This document shows, one piece after another, positions 43,261 to 54,954 of a stretch of 64,000 bases of DNA. The stretch's first letter is position 1, and each line of letters opens with the position of its first letter. Source of the stretch: Hydractinia symbiolongicarpus (taxonomy: Eukaryota; Cnidaria; Hydrozoa; Anthoathecata; Hydractiniidae); the NCBI RefSeq assembly GCF_029227915.1, contig NC_079875.1:8927001-8991000 (forward strand). Reading direction: 5' to 3'. The translations under genes were made by a program, and so were the position numbers. The notes under the pieces were generated by a model. The model was not told the DNA's origin. It was given only the letters and a program-made list of their open reading frames with translations, and searched no databases.

Positions 43261-46200
43261 AAGTCAAAATACTGCCAAATATTGTCCGAGGTCTAAGTGC
43301 CGACGGAGTTTGCGAGGTCGGTGCAATGATTTAGGGCGATATTTTCGGTACAGCACAGGGTAATCGGTTTTTATTGTATTTGTTAACCGTCTAAGTTAGA
43401 TAAAAGTAAAAAATAAGAATGTCGGTTTAATGTTCTTATAATAATATAATCCACTGACACTACTTTCGTTAACACTCGAGGTCAAACTTCGAAACAGTCC
43501 TGTCATGTTCAACGAAAATTTAGTTACAGCGAATGTTGAAGTAAAGGCAAGTTAGCCAAGAATAACATGGGCTTTAAGGAGTTTTATATTGACGTAGTAA
43601 CCAAAAAGGCTAAAGAAGTGAGTCTGAAAATGGAAGGAGACGTATTTGTTATAATTTCGTCTTCCTGTTTTTAGTATATTTTATATAACTGGATATTAGA
43701 TCATCGTTTTTTATGGACAATCTATCTAGTTAACTAGCCGTGTTGAAAAAGCATCCAGACAGAATGTTGCTGTATCTGGTTATTTTAACTGTTAAACTTG
43801 GCATTTCTGTTGTTTCTATCCTGTAAAAATGTTTTTATCGAAAAAAGAATTGTAGGAGTTAGATAAATAATCATTTCCAATGATTCTTAAAAACTTATTT
43901 TTCTTGCTTTTTTTACATTTTAAGCTACCATTTTGACGACGGGCAATAAATACCGTTCCATATCGGCCCGTCGCCAAGAGCACTAAGCCAAGCAGAATGC
44001 CTAAAAACCCGTATGGCCCGCTTGCAAAATCCAGACGCTTAACAAAACTCTGTAATTCACATAAAGTTCACTATGGAAAAAAACTCAAATTAAAAACTAG
44101 CTATAGCTGCAGCAACATCTTACATTCTTAAACCAGCTCTCATACACAGTCCTTTTTGGCTGAATAAACTGATTCAAAAGGGCCGACATGCTTCTTAGCT
44201 GTGTGTTACGAGATAGGCAAGGAGAACCTTAAAATAAAGTACTACCAAATGCAATCTGGCTAAATCTGTTTTTGTTTTAAATAAAGATAAATAGTTTATT
44301 TAAAATCCTAGTTCAGGACTATATGTAAAAAATGTTTCATCCCCGAGTACAGGAGCTCTCTTTTAGAAACTCCTGTTTTTGGACATATTTCATCCAGAAA
44401 GTGCCAATAAACTTGATAAAAACTGTATAGTTCTGAATTAGAGAATTCCCCCCTACTAGTATCTTTCCGCTCATATCAACACAAGCATGGTTTGAGTTGA
44501 TGGCATATAGTTTTATTTAGCGATTATGGGCAAACTAGACAGTATCTGAATGTATCTCCAAAGTTCGATCGCATATCTAACCCTGAGAGAATGTCTTTTA
44601 CTTGATACAAGTCATTTAACTATATAACTTTTATGATAAGTAAAAGTGTAGTTGGTTAGTAGATATTTAGGGATATTTAGCTACAGGAATAAGAGACACA
44701 TCTCCGCTCGCTTTTGGCCGTGACCGACGGTACGGAAGCAATAAACAGAAAAGCTCCATGACATCACACGGGAAATTTTTAAGCTAATATGACCGCCGTG
44801 TACATGGCTGCAATTTCAAAATTTCGCATAACGGAATCTACTGTTTATTTTGTAAATTGCAAAAAATTCGCGATTTGAGATAAAAGTAAAATTGGCAACT
44901 TGGGTGGACAGGTTTAGGCGTCAATTTTTAGACTATCCTAACTTCTTACAGGCGTTTAAAGAGCGTTGGTTTCCAGGGCACCGACTTAAATCAATAGAAG
45001 AATTTACAACGACCAACCCCCTAGTTGTCGCTAAAACTTTTAAGGACTAGGTTGTTGTGAAAAGTGTTTGCGTGTTATAGAAAGACAACAAATCGAGCTA
45101 CACGCTTTCTTTAAGAATATTAAATTTAACCATGCTGATCATTATTCTCATTTCTTTATCGTTCTACAATAAACTTATTGTTTTTAACCTGAAATCCAGT
45201 CTGATATTCTTATAAAGCATATTTTTTTCATAAGATGAGCGTGTACCCAACGATACGAAACATGGATCATCATCCTGCCACAACATGAAAATCAAATTTT
45301 GGGTAGTTAATTATTTATCGGCCATAAAAATGGGTGGTTATTCTAAGGGTTGAAATTTGTTACCACCCCACAAAAAGTAAATTTCTTATACCCGTACACG
45401 TAAATGCTTAAGATAACTCTTACACACGATATAACAAAAGCGATGTATAAATCAGCTTTCTGATAATGGAAACTAACCTTAATAGACACTTTAAAAACTG
45501 TTAATAGAAGCAGTGTAATTTTAATCTGTAGGCAATAAACTGTTAATGAAGCAGTGTTACTCCTATGGGAGAAATTTTGAACGTCAAAATGTTGTGTTTT
45601 AAAACAATCAAGCAGGATAAAAAAATATGAGAGATGCGAACGCACGCATGAAAATATTTTTTTCATCCGAAGTATTTATTGGATGTTTTTAAGGTGAACT
45701 TGTTTATGTTTGTTGTTGTTGTTTTTGACCACACAAAGCACACGTTTTTTTGTTTTGTTTTTGCTGTTTGCTAGTTATTATTCTGGGATTAAAAACACTA
45801 AACGCACCATGTTTCCTTTAATAAGCGCTCCTCTTCTAATAAGCGCCCCTGTAATAAACGCCCCGTCTAATAAGTGTACTCTGTAACTTTTTGCCAAAAA
45901 TTATTCTGATATATCCTAAGCATGTTCTTCTCACAGATCTAAGGATCTGAGAATGCAAACTGGTGTAAAAATGAGGTGCTCTTTGTTGTTTAAGCAGCGT
46001 AATTGAACTGACTTAGTAGTATTCATGAGTCTTATTTATTTCACAATTTTCTTTTAGATGTCGATCAATCGAAATAACGCGTCTTTGGAACGCTGGTTAT
46101 GCGATATTATATATCATAGTTATATGTGCATATTATGGAAGCAGAATGTTCTCGAGTAGCTTCCTTTCGATTAAGCTATGCCCTTTGTTGATTATCTCAT

Positions 46201-48655
46201 CCACCATAGTTACATTGCTACAAAGATTTAGTTTTATCTAAATGCAACTCGAGAACTTTCTAGTAAAGGTATGTGGTTATGAGTACTTGTGGAATGCATA
46301 GGTTTGCGTGCGCGTCAGGTAGCGTCACTTTTGATCATGCTTTGGGGTATTTTTTGAGATAGAAGGTTTGAGCGGCGGTGTCGGTGGCTGTGTTGGTGGC
46401 AATAGTTTGGGCGATTAAGACAAAATATTTTTGGGGATATACACCGGTAGTGTGGAAGGTATAAGTAGGCTAGGTAGGTTTTAATGAGTGGAAGGTTTTC
46501 AATAAAATTCGACCTAATGACATTCGTACAAATTTTGTGTTAAATAGAAAATTTTGCTCCGCTATATAAAAATAAAAATAAAAGCGATTTTCAATTTTTT
46601 TTTACTCTTCAAATTATTGGATTCGACATCCACTGCATTGCTTTCAGACATAAGACCTGTAGTTTCATTTTATTAACTTGATTGCCCTTCTTCGTGTGTC
46701 CTTGTGTAGAAGCATTTCTGCTTGTATATTTTGAAAGATAAAAAGCTGAAAATAATAATAAGCACAAATAGTATTGAAGAAACTCATTTGGTATAGCTTG
46801 TCATAAATATTCAGAACACTTATCAAAATTTCGTGGTACTAACTCAGGCAAAAATGGCTCAGTTTAACTTACGACTACAGTTTAGTTCTACAGCGTTTTT
46901 TGTGAACTTTGCGAGTGACGAAAATTTCAATTGTTGAATAAGATTTCTTCCTGACTAAGTGGTTTTTTGACAAATAATTCATTCCGAACGAATACGCTTC
47001 TAAAACCTAATTGCGACAAATGATTGAGCAAAACTAAAAAGAATAAATAACTGCGTAAAAAAAAAGAAATAAGTAAAATTTAAATAAAATTAAAAAAAAA
47101 GAAAAACTGCAATCTCCGACTTTAATTTTTTTTGTGAAAATTAGTTCCAACATACGATTAAAAAGTTAGATTTTTATATTACCACTGTACTTGGTAATAA
47201 TCCAGCACTTTGTGGATATATATCTGTATTGGTGTTTAATAAGCATTTCTCTGACAGTAAATAGAACTTCGAAAAAGTCTCGTCATTTTATTTTATCCTC
47301 CAGCACAAGAACGTGCCATTACCAATGGTCTTGTTTTCATTTTAAGAGATGTATTTATAAAGCGCTAAAAATGATAAGGTTTTCTGGTATTCTATTTTAT
47401 GAATAGTCTCTTTTATTATTCCAAGCAACGCATTACTTTTCTACACTTGAAAATTCATTTATTCTTTATTTTAACAGTTCACCGACAGTAATGCAGTGAT
47501 ATTTTTTCTCTAAGAATTAATAACGTACAATAAGCCTCAATCTTACTTTAAAAGTTTCTTTTTTCTTTTGAAAATTATACCAGTGACTGAATAAAACGTG
47601 TGTATCGCTTTTATTTCTCCAGTAAATTCTGTCCATATACGAATGTCACAAAACTGTCTCTCAATCAAATTTTTAAAATTCAATTTCCAACAGGAGGAGC
47701 TATTTTATTATTAAGACAAAATTTTAATTTTTTATTCTCGTTTCTAAATTGTTTTTCAAACGCAAAGATTACAAGTTTTGTTTTAGCTTCACGGTTTTTC
47801 CCTCCCAAGTTATTGTAAGGGAGGGTTTTTTAACCCAGTTGCAAAAACAAATCATAAGCTTTGCTCACTTGTTTTAGTCCAAAAACGTAAAAATTGAAGT
47901 ACTAAAGTAAGCAAAAATCTCAGGTATGTCAGGAAGCAGGTTATAAGGCGAAAGAATCTCCCAAAACGGGCTATCAAACCTATTCCAGATGAACTTCTAA
48001 TTTTTCCTCCGTAGAACTCAGGCACGATTTTTATTTTGATAAAAGGAGCGTTGAAAACGGGGTGGCAGTTTAGGGAGCTATTGTGCATGTAATGCCGGTC
48101 ACCGTGTGAATTCCTCCAACGAACTTGGCTTATATTATATTCCACTGCATGATTTTCTGTGACGCTAAATTTTTCAAAAACATAGCAAAAACTCATATTG
48201 CACGTGTAACTAGCAGAATGTGGATAGGGCGTAAGCATTTTGGGCGAATAAAATTCCACAATGTACTCAAACCACATGTCTTCCTTCAATGCACGGTGTA
48301 ACTTGTTGATGTGCGACACATTTGAAAGAAAAGAACATGATTTAACTGGATTATGGAATGACTTAAATTCATTCTTACAACAACAAACAAATTTTGGCTG
48401 TTGTTATGAATAGATTTAAGTTATTTCAAATATTCAGTTAGGACATGTTCCTTTTTTTCAAATGTGTCGCATGTCAGCAAGTTACACTGTGCATTGAAGG
48501 AAATCTTAGGATTTTTTTTAATTCTTAATAAAAAAAACGAAATAAAAATTGAGTAAGACCCCTGCCTTTTTTATTTTTCTTGTTGTCAACTCGGCAATTT
48601 ATTTGTAGTTGCGTTCTGGTAGTGCAATCCAACTGTTTCCTATGTTCCTGCTTAC
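43261..48655. other. No supported gene; minor repeats only
   Basis: AT-rich. Points of note: short repeats of AATAAGCGCCCC/AATAAACGCCCC near 45828-45880; a GTT run near 45708-45722. Small open frames (for example on minus at 45343-45666 and 47852-48319) lack recognisable domains or splice support. Confidence 0.4.
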
Positions 48656-48659
48656 TTAT

Positions 48660-48885
48660 ACAGAGCGACTGAGACTATTTCGAACGAAGGCTGCTTATAG
48701 TAACTGAGACTATTTGTATTTCGAATGAAAGCTGTCTAGAAGTAATTGAGACTATTTCGATCAATCGCTGTTCAGAGTAGCTGAGACTATTTCAAACGAA
48801 GGCTACTTTGAGTAATTGAAGCTATTTGAGACTATTTTGATATTGAACGAACGATGCTTAGAGTAACTGAAACTACTTAATTAGA
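48660..48885 (+). repeat. Degenerate minisatellite, about 5 units
   Basis: Unit roughly CTGAGACTATTTCGAACGAA plus GGCTGCTTAGAGTAA, 40-50 bp long, repeated about five times with substitutions and small indels. Confidence 0.7.
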
Positions 48886-48984
48886 CTGCACGACATTCAC
48901 ATTTCGATTTTAGATAGATGTAGTCATCAGACATTCACAATTCACTGTATTATCGAGACTAATCGATCAGAGAAATGTTTGTGT

Positions 48985-49063
48985 TACCAGTGGCGGGTTC
49001 GAACCACCGAATCAGTGATCACTCGTTCAGAGTGCAATGCGCTAACCAACTGCGCCACTGATC
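48985..49063 (-). other. tRNA-like sequence, probably pseudogene
   Basis: On minus: GCGCAGTTGGTTAGCGC (D-arm), a hairpin CACTC-TGAAC-GAGTG in the anticodon position with a 5-nt rather than 7-nt loop, GGTGG-TTCGAAC-CCGCC (T-arm) and acceptor GATCAGT/ACTGGTA with one mismatch. A more decayed relative lies on minus at about 49275-49330. The anticodon cannot be assigned safely. Confidence 0.5.
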
Positions 49064-50070
49064 CCCTGTCAAGTAAAGTACAAAATCTTATGCCATTTAA
49101 AGAATTTGTTCTACGAAATTTTTTTTCAATTAATATGATGAAAATTCAATAAAATATCGCATAGATAAACGCGACAACAAGTTGTGCCGCTGTTTAATAT
49201 ATCTTTGGAAAAATAATAATATTATAAAGAGCCTTTGCAATCAAGGTTGGTTCCCAATTGCTACGTTTGATGTCAGATACTACAGTGCATTGACGTGTTA
49301 ACCAACTTCGCCACTGGTTTCATATACTTTATGCGCAATAACTGAAGGGTTCACGAGACATGCATGGCTACCTTTAATACAAAATCCACCAGAATCCACC
49401 AAACACAGGAACATTCAAATAATTGAGGTATAACATGCTCCATATGGTGGGAGCACGACGGGATTAAGAATGGATAAAATTGTGGTCCACAACAAAGTAC
49501 TGGCACAAAATATATTCAGACCAATTTTGCTTCCGTGCTTCTTGGACAATTTTTGTTGAATTCCAGAGAAAAAATTGATATGGCGCAGTAAAAAAAATTC
49601 TTATTCGTATGCAATGGAGCGTTAATAAAATCAATTAAAAATATAAATATTAATGAAATCAATATAAAAAGTTGTCAAATCCGACGTTATTCTTGACTAT
49701 AGCTAGTTATTTCATATTTGCTGTAACTAAACATCGCAATGTTGGATTTTATTGTCCAAGAAGTTTTGAATTTTGGATATAATGTTTAGTGGAAGGTAGT
49801 GTCATAAAAACAGTAAAATATTTTTTTTATTCATTCTTTTTATCTTGCTTAGACAGTTAACAAATACATTAATAAGCGATTACCCCGTGCTGTACCAATG
49901 TTCAAAATTTTCCTTTGTGAATAAGTTGCAATTATTTTCTCGTGTTATGTTTTTGCCCGAATTTAAAACAAATGGTACACGCATTAGCTACCGTTAAATT
50001 TTGATGAACGGAGTTAAAAAATAAATAAATGTTTATTATGTCTAAAAAAGGATAAAAGAGCTATAGCATT

Positions 50071-50135
50071 GAGCCAAGTGGGATTCGAACCCACGTCGGA
50101 AATAACTCCCGCTCTACCAACTGAGCTACTGGCTC
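50071..50135 (-). other. tRNA-like sequence with shortened anticodon region
   Basis: On minus: acceptor GAGCCAG/TTGGCTC pairs at all seven positions (one G-T), D-arm GCTC-AGTTGGTA-GAGC and T-arm GTGGG-TTCGAAT-CCCAC are perfect. Only 15 nt remain for anticodon arm plus variable loop (22 expected), and the hairpin CGGGA-GTTAT-TTCCG has a 5-nt loop. Box A and box B are intact, so it may still be a pol III promoter or SINE head. Confidence 0.55.
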
Positions 50136-50500
50136 CAGTCAAATCATTGGCTGACCACTCAAAGATACTAAAGACAAACAGGAAACGCTGTGTATTACAG
50201 CAATCGCGTCTTTGCAAAAGATTGTTTCCATACACTTGATACGCCAATCTATAAACAATATAAAGTAAATGCGCCATTGTGAAATACTTGAGCATGCTTA
50301 AGTAAAGGCCACAATGATTTTGGCGAATTAATTATGAGGAAGCGGCATGGGGTTACATTTTTACCACAGCCAGCGGTGACACATAAGATAAGATCAGTTT
50401 TGAAACTGAGATTATAAGTATAGTGTAATTTAGGTCCCTCGTCCTTGTGCTTTTGTTTACACTCAGCATTCCCTGCGAACAAGCTTCACGCTCTTGATAT

Positions 50501-51711
50501 TTGAAGCAGAATGGGGTTTTAAGCACAAGGCATTGGGGCAGAGAGAATAAAGCAAAAGGCTCAACGATAAAGAAGGCTTTTAGGAATAACCCCTATTCAG
50601 CTGGCAAAGCCTTACATAATCCTAATACCCACTTGTTTAATGTTTTTAAATCGTGTTTAAAACATTGTGTTGTACCTGTTCAATGGCGTTATGCCCGTGA
50701 AATTTATATTCCTAAATCAAAAACTCCTATGGAGTCCAAGATATCTGACTTATCGCACTTCTAAATGTCGAAGGTAAGCTTCTATTTAGCCTTGTATCAA
50801 GGCGGTTGGAAGCTCACATTATAGCCAACAACAAATTCATCAATACGTCTGTCCAAAAAGGTTGTATAGAGAAACTTCCTGGGTGTTGGAAACATATGTC
50901 AATGGTTTGGTCGGCACTAAAAGACGCTCGCTCAGCAAAGTCAGATTTGGCAACCATCTGGCTAGATATTGCAAGTGCGTATCCCACAATTCCTCACAGA
51001 CTTATCTTTTTCGCTCTTCAGCATTACGGTGTCCCGCAACATTGGATTACTTTTATTAAAAACTACTATATCGGCATATACAGCAAATCTTTTTCTGAAG
51101 ATGCCCCAAGCAATTGGCATAAACATATGCGAGGTATATTTTCTGGCTGTACACTATCTATCATTCTTCTCTTAGCTGACATAAACATCATCCTAGAATA
51201 TACGCTAGAAGCATCTGTACCAAGGTTTATCACATCAAGCAAAGTGTCACTTCCATTAATGAAAGCTTTCATGGACGATATAAACTTGATGTCATCGTCT
51301 GTTTGCGGTGCGCAAAAGGTATTAACCAGGTGTGCTGCCGCTTCAAAGTGGGCTGGTATGGAATTCCGTGCCCACAAATCACGCAGCATAGTAATCGTAA
51401 AAGGCAGGTCTTTATATTTTACACCCTTCTCAGTTCAGAAGCCTTTAAATCCAACAGATTTCTCTTCATTTATACCCTCTATCCATTCCATGCCAGTACG
51501 ATTTTTAGGTCGTATCATAGACGGTTCTATTTCCGATAGAAAAGCTATCGATGAGCTTGGAGAGAAACTATCAGTAGGGCTTTTTACGATTGACAAATCC
51601 TTTTACAAAGGTACTCAGAAACTCAATCTTCTGGTGAACATCATCAAACAAAACGGTTGGCATATAGATCTTTTTGCCATCGAAGTAGGTGCCAGAGGCT
51701 ACTGCTCTTGA
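50501..51711 (+). pseudogene. LINE reverse transcriptase (FMDD) joined to endonuclease C-terminus
   Basis: First part KAFRNNPYSAGKALHNPNTH and CLKHCVVPVQWRYAREIYIP; a frameshift near 50765; then VEGKLLFSLVSRRLEAHIIA, NTSVQKGC, PGCWKHMSMVW, LATIWLDIASAYPTIPHRL (first catalytic Asp), GIFSGCTLSIILL and LMKAFMDDINLMSS, where FMDD (Asp codons 51274-51279) stands for the common YADD. RFLGRIIDGSISDRKAI and the thumb follow. Near 51625 it jumps to NLLVNIIKQNGWHIDLFAIE and VGARGYC, matching the endonuclease end in copy 2; the intervening ~150 residues are deleted and a TGA follows. The same RT type is known from fish and cnidarian repeats; I assign it to the RLE-bearing (R2-superclade-like) LINEs, clade uncertain. 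Confidence 0.8.
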
Positions 51712-52833
51712 TCTGTTTCTTCGTGTTTGAAAAGACTGGGATTGGATCGCAAAAAAACTTTTCAAGCTGCTCGTCAACTTGGTGACATGTGCATGAAAGC
51801 TTCTTTCTGTATTTGGGTCGCTAGAAATACAAAGGTATGGAATGAACACAGCCACATCCCTATTTCAACCAACTATTCCATACCCACTCCTCTAATGCCA
51901 AAGGCCCAACAACCAACAGTCACCAACCAACAATACACCTGTTAAAGCAGGCCAAAACCCATCTACCCACAGCAAAGTAATTCACGCAGGATTAATAAAT
52001 AAAGGAAACACCTGTTACGCCAATTCCATCCTGCAAGCATTAACTGCAATCCCATCATTTTGGTTACATTGTGCTTCGGAATCTTCTCTTGTTTCCCCTC
52101 TATTGAAGTCTGTTATGCTGAGTATGTCCATGCTGTCCCAGTCTTCCACAGCTGTTGACCCTTCCACCTTCTTAAGAGCCTTGCAGCTTGAGATTTCCAG
52201 CTTTAGTAAGACCACATTCAACATTAATACCCAGCAAGACATGCCAGAAATACTGCTTCATGTCTTGGGTGAATTAACAGGCCCTTCGGTCATCGCAAAT
52301 AATATCATCACTAACATTATAACCACTACGACGGTATGTAATGCATGCTTCTTATCAACTAGCAGGGAGGAAAGTATGCCTATTGTGACACTCCCTATCT
52401 TAAACAGCGTTACAGGTTCAATTAAGTGTTTTTTGCAGCCCGAAAATTTGTCTGGAAATGGCAGGTGTGTCTGGAAATGCCCGCAGTGCTCTTCTTATCA
52501 AGACAGTACAAGCGAAACGGTTTTCTGAAGAGGTTTACGTTTCTTGATGGAAGAACACTAAAAAATAACAAATTTGTTACTTGCCTTGCTTCAAATGACG
52601 ACATTTTTAAAGTTCGCTCTCAGCCAACGGATGACATATCATTTAACAACAAATATTCGTTAGCAGCCACTGTTAATCATTCGGGCACCCTAGGAGCAGG
52701 TCACTATTGGGCATTCATTAAAGATCGCAGCCGTGGCTCATGGTTAAGGTGTGACGATAAAGCAGTTGTTAGAGTTGCACCATCCGATTTAAATAACTCT
52801 TCTGTGTATGTGTTGTTTTATGTGAAAATGTAA
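51712..52833 (+). pseudogene. Linker and ubiquitin-specific protease domain of USP-LINE copy 3
   Basis: After SCLKRLGLD (also in copy 2) a Pro/Gln/Thr-rich linker leads, with a frameshift, to the Cys box AGLINKGNTCYANSILQA (Cys codon 52013-52015). Then come NTQQDMPEILLHVLGEL, the finger pairs CNAC and CPQC, a stop at about 52526 with loss of the LI.QLKRF segment, and KNNKFVTCLASND. The His box is ATVNHSGTLGAGHYWAFIKD (His codon 52702-52704) followed by LRCDDKAVV. Cys, His and Asp of the triad and both zinc-finger pairs survive. Closest in sequence to copy 2 (AGHYW), with copy 1 more diverged (SGHYT). Confidence 0.85.
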
Positions 52834-53575
52834 TAATTGTCTGATTAGCATTCACATAAAAGGAGGAGAGTTATCTTTCCCTAGCGGTTTTATATTACCC
52901 GGCTGTTTCTGTCACAAGCAGTCTAACGTGATCCTAGAGTTTGCTCACTCTTCACTCTCTTTTAGAGTAATCATAAGAAGCATAGCAAAGGGGTTCGACT
53001 ATGTCTTGTCTTTGGGTGCGACGACCCAACTTTTTACCCCAGTCCAGTAGGGAGGCCAAGTTTGGTCACTTGGTCTACAGGGTTAGCGATCCTGCTGTAC
53101 CCATAGTTAATCTTGTAAGAAGCTCTGCAAGGGGGTGTGAAATCTCTTTTATGTCTTCGTGGTTGTACTCCCACGCATATCACCCCAGTAACTTCAGGCT
53201 GGTCCTAAGCATCAATCACCTGTGTAAGGCTGAGTGTTGGGATCCCGTAACACGTGTAAAGCTGCAGCCAGGTTCACAAGTCCTGGCGCATAGGTAGTTG
53301 CTTGCCCCCTTTTTATAGTTTTTATTTATTTGTATATATATATATACGTTTTATGTCAATATATGTTGTTGTTTTTTGTTTTGTTGTTGCAATATTTGTA
53401 TTGTCCAGAGGGTTGCTTTTTTAATTAACTTGGTTGTACAGACCATCCTTGTAAAAGGGAGGTCTTGCTTTGCATAGAGATCTTTAGAGGGTTTAACCTC
53501 TACCACTAAAAATAAGAGTCATTAGACTAGTCGAATCACTACAGCTTGCTGTTTTGTTATCTCATAATCATTTTT
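52834..53575 (+). other. Structured 3' UTR of USP-LINE copy 3
   Basis: Two hairpin modules. Module 1: GGGG (52990-52993) with ACCCC (53036-53040), inner stem GGGT (53014-53017) with ACCC (53024-53027). Module 2: GGGGGTG (53131-53137) with CACCCC (53181-53186), inner stem CGTGG (53158-53162) with CCACG (53171-53175). Between them are CAAG/CTTG and ACAGG/CCTGT hairpins. Further on are stems in AGGTCTT..AGATCTT and AGAGG/CCTCT. The same layout with other stem sequences occurs in the other copies. Confidence 0.65.
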
Positions 53576-54954
53576 CTATCTAAACACTTCTTCGATGATG
53601 GTAAAGCGTATTTGACAATCCTGATGTTATCAAATGACAAAATGTTGCAAACATTAGTAAAACGTTTTATGTAAAAAATTGGTTGTGGAGATATGCAACG
53701 TTATACAAATGTGGTGAACTTTACATAAAAAAGACTTTAATGAAAAAACAAATGTAACAAGCAACTTGACAGCCATACATGCTAGTACCAAGACACATCA
53801 GAAATATAGTCAAATTCAACAAAATTAAACTACATAACTAGATCCACTTTTACTAACTTGCTTTCTGTTATTGAGTCATTAATTCCTTTTAATTGTTATT
53901 TGAACGAAATCCACTTGGCTGGTCGGTTATTGCATATTGCATATTGCATTGAACATTGGCATTGATCGTAAATTCTGAATTGTTGAATTGTTTAGCCTAT
54001 GGCAATTATGAAATACGATTTAACCTAATGTGTTCTGTTTGAAAACGGCGAGATTCTTGTTTTGTGTTAATCACATGAGTAAGAACCAAAGATGACGACT
54101 TTGAAGCCTTGCTTCTAGCAGACATTGCTTCACAGGATTAACGAACTATTATACCATTGTCCGGTAATACATTAGATTTGCATTTTGCGCATGCAGATTT
54201 TATTTCAATCGTTGATAAGTCTAAGGTTCTTTTCCTACGAGCTTGACGTAAACATCTTTGAATGTTGTCATTTAAGACTTGGCTAATTGTATTGAATAGC
54301 ATGGGGCGTGTCATCTTATCAAAGTTCAAGTTGACTTTCTTTACTGAAGTGTACTCATTAAGAATTACGTCGTTGATGTGACTCCTTTTAAAGTTATTAG
54401 TTCACATCCCCACTTTTCGTCACTTTTATTTTTTGAGTTTTCTCTACAAATTTTCGGAGGTGACATACTAGTCACAAATCCCTTAAGCAAATATGAAATC
54501 AAATTTTGTGTTTCAATTCTAATTGCAGTGTTTAGTTCAAATAAAAAGCTTACCATTTTCTTCTTCGTTTGGGGTATGGTGCTGCTAAAAAAACAAGATT
54601 TTAACATAATTTTTTTAACTTTTGGTGATTTGATCAATATGTTGGGTCTATTTGTTTTCAATTTATCGCATAAATATTTAAAAAAATCATAAAACTGTGG
54701 AGCATTCCATCAGCAACTCCCCACCTAATTAATGCTGTATTAATATATTTTACCATTGATCTTGACATTGTTTGTATTAGTTTTTGCTATGAAAGTCGAT
54801 AGACAATGCAAATACAGAATATTCACTCTCACTGGATCATCTGTTTGCAAAAACCTTTAGTGTCTCCTGTATACAAATCCTTGTCACTCTCCTTTGCTCT
54901 CGAAACAATTTCTCTTACAGCAAATTGTTTCTATACTTATATACTTATTCTTCT
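53576..54954. other. No recognisable feature
   Basis: AT-rich; only short open frames without domain resemblance on either strand. GCATATT is repeated three times near 53935-53950. Confidence 0.4.

Larger units (their letters stand above)
50480..53575 (+). mobile_element. USP-LINE copy 3: longest copy, RT + endonuclease remnant + USP + 3' UTR
   Basis: 5'-truncated near 50480. It carries the RT (50501-51600), the C-terminal part of the endonuclease fused to it by an internal deletion, a linker, the USP (51960-52833) and a full subfamily C 3' UTR (52834-53575) collinear with 17170-17790 and 22590-23255. It gives the order of domains on one molecule. Confidence 0.85.

Noticed and set aside
48660-48885. 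CRISPR-like array
   Set aside because: Units are degenerate, spacers are not unique and of varying length, and the genome is eukaryotic; it is a minisatellite.
50071-50135. Functional tRNA gene
   Set aside because: The anticodon arm and variable region are about 7 nt too short and no 7-nt anticodon loop can form.
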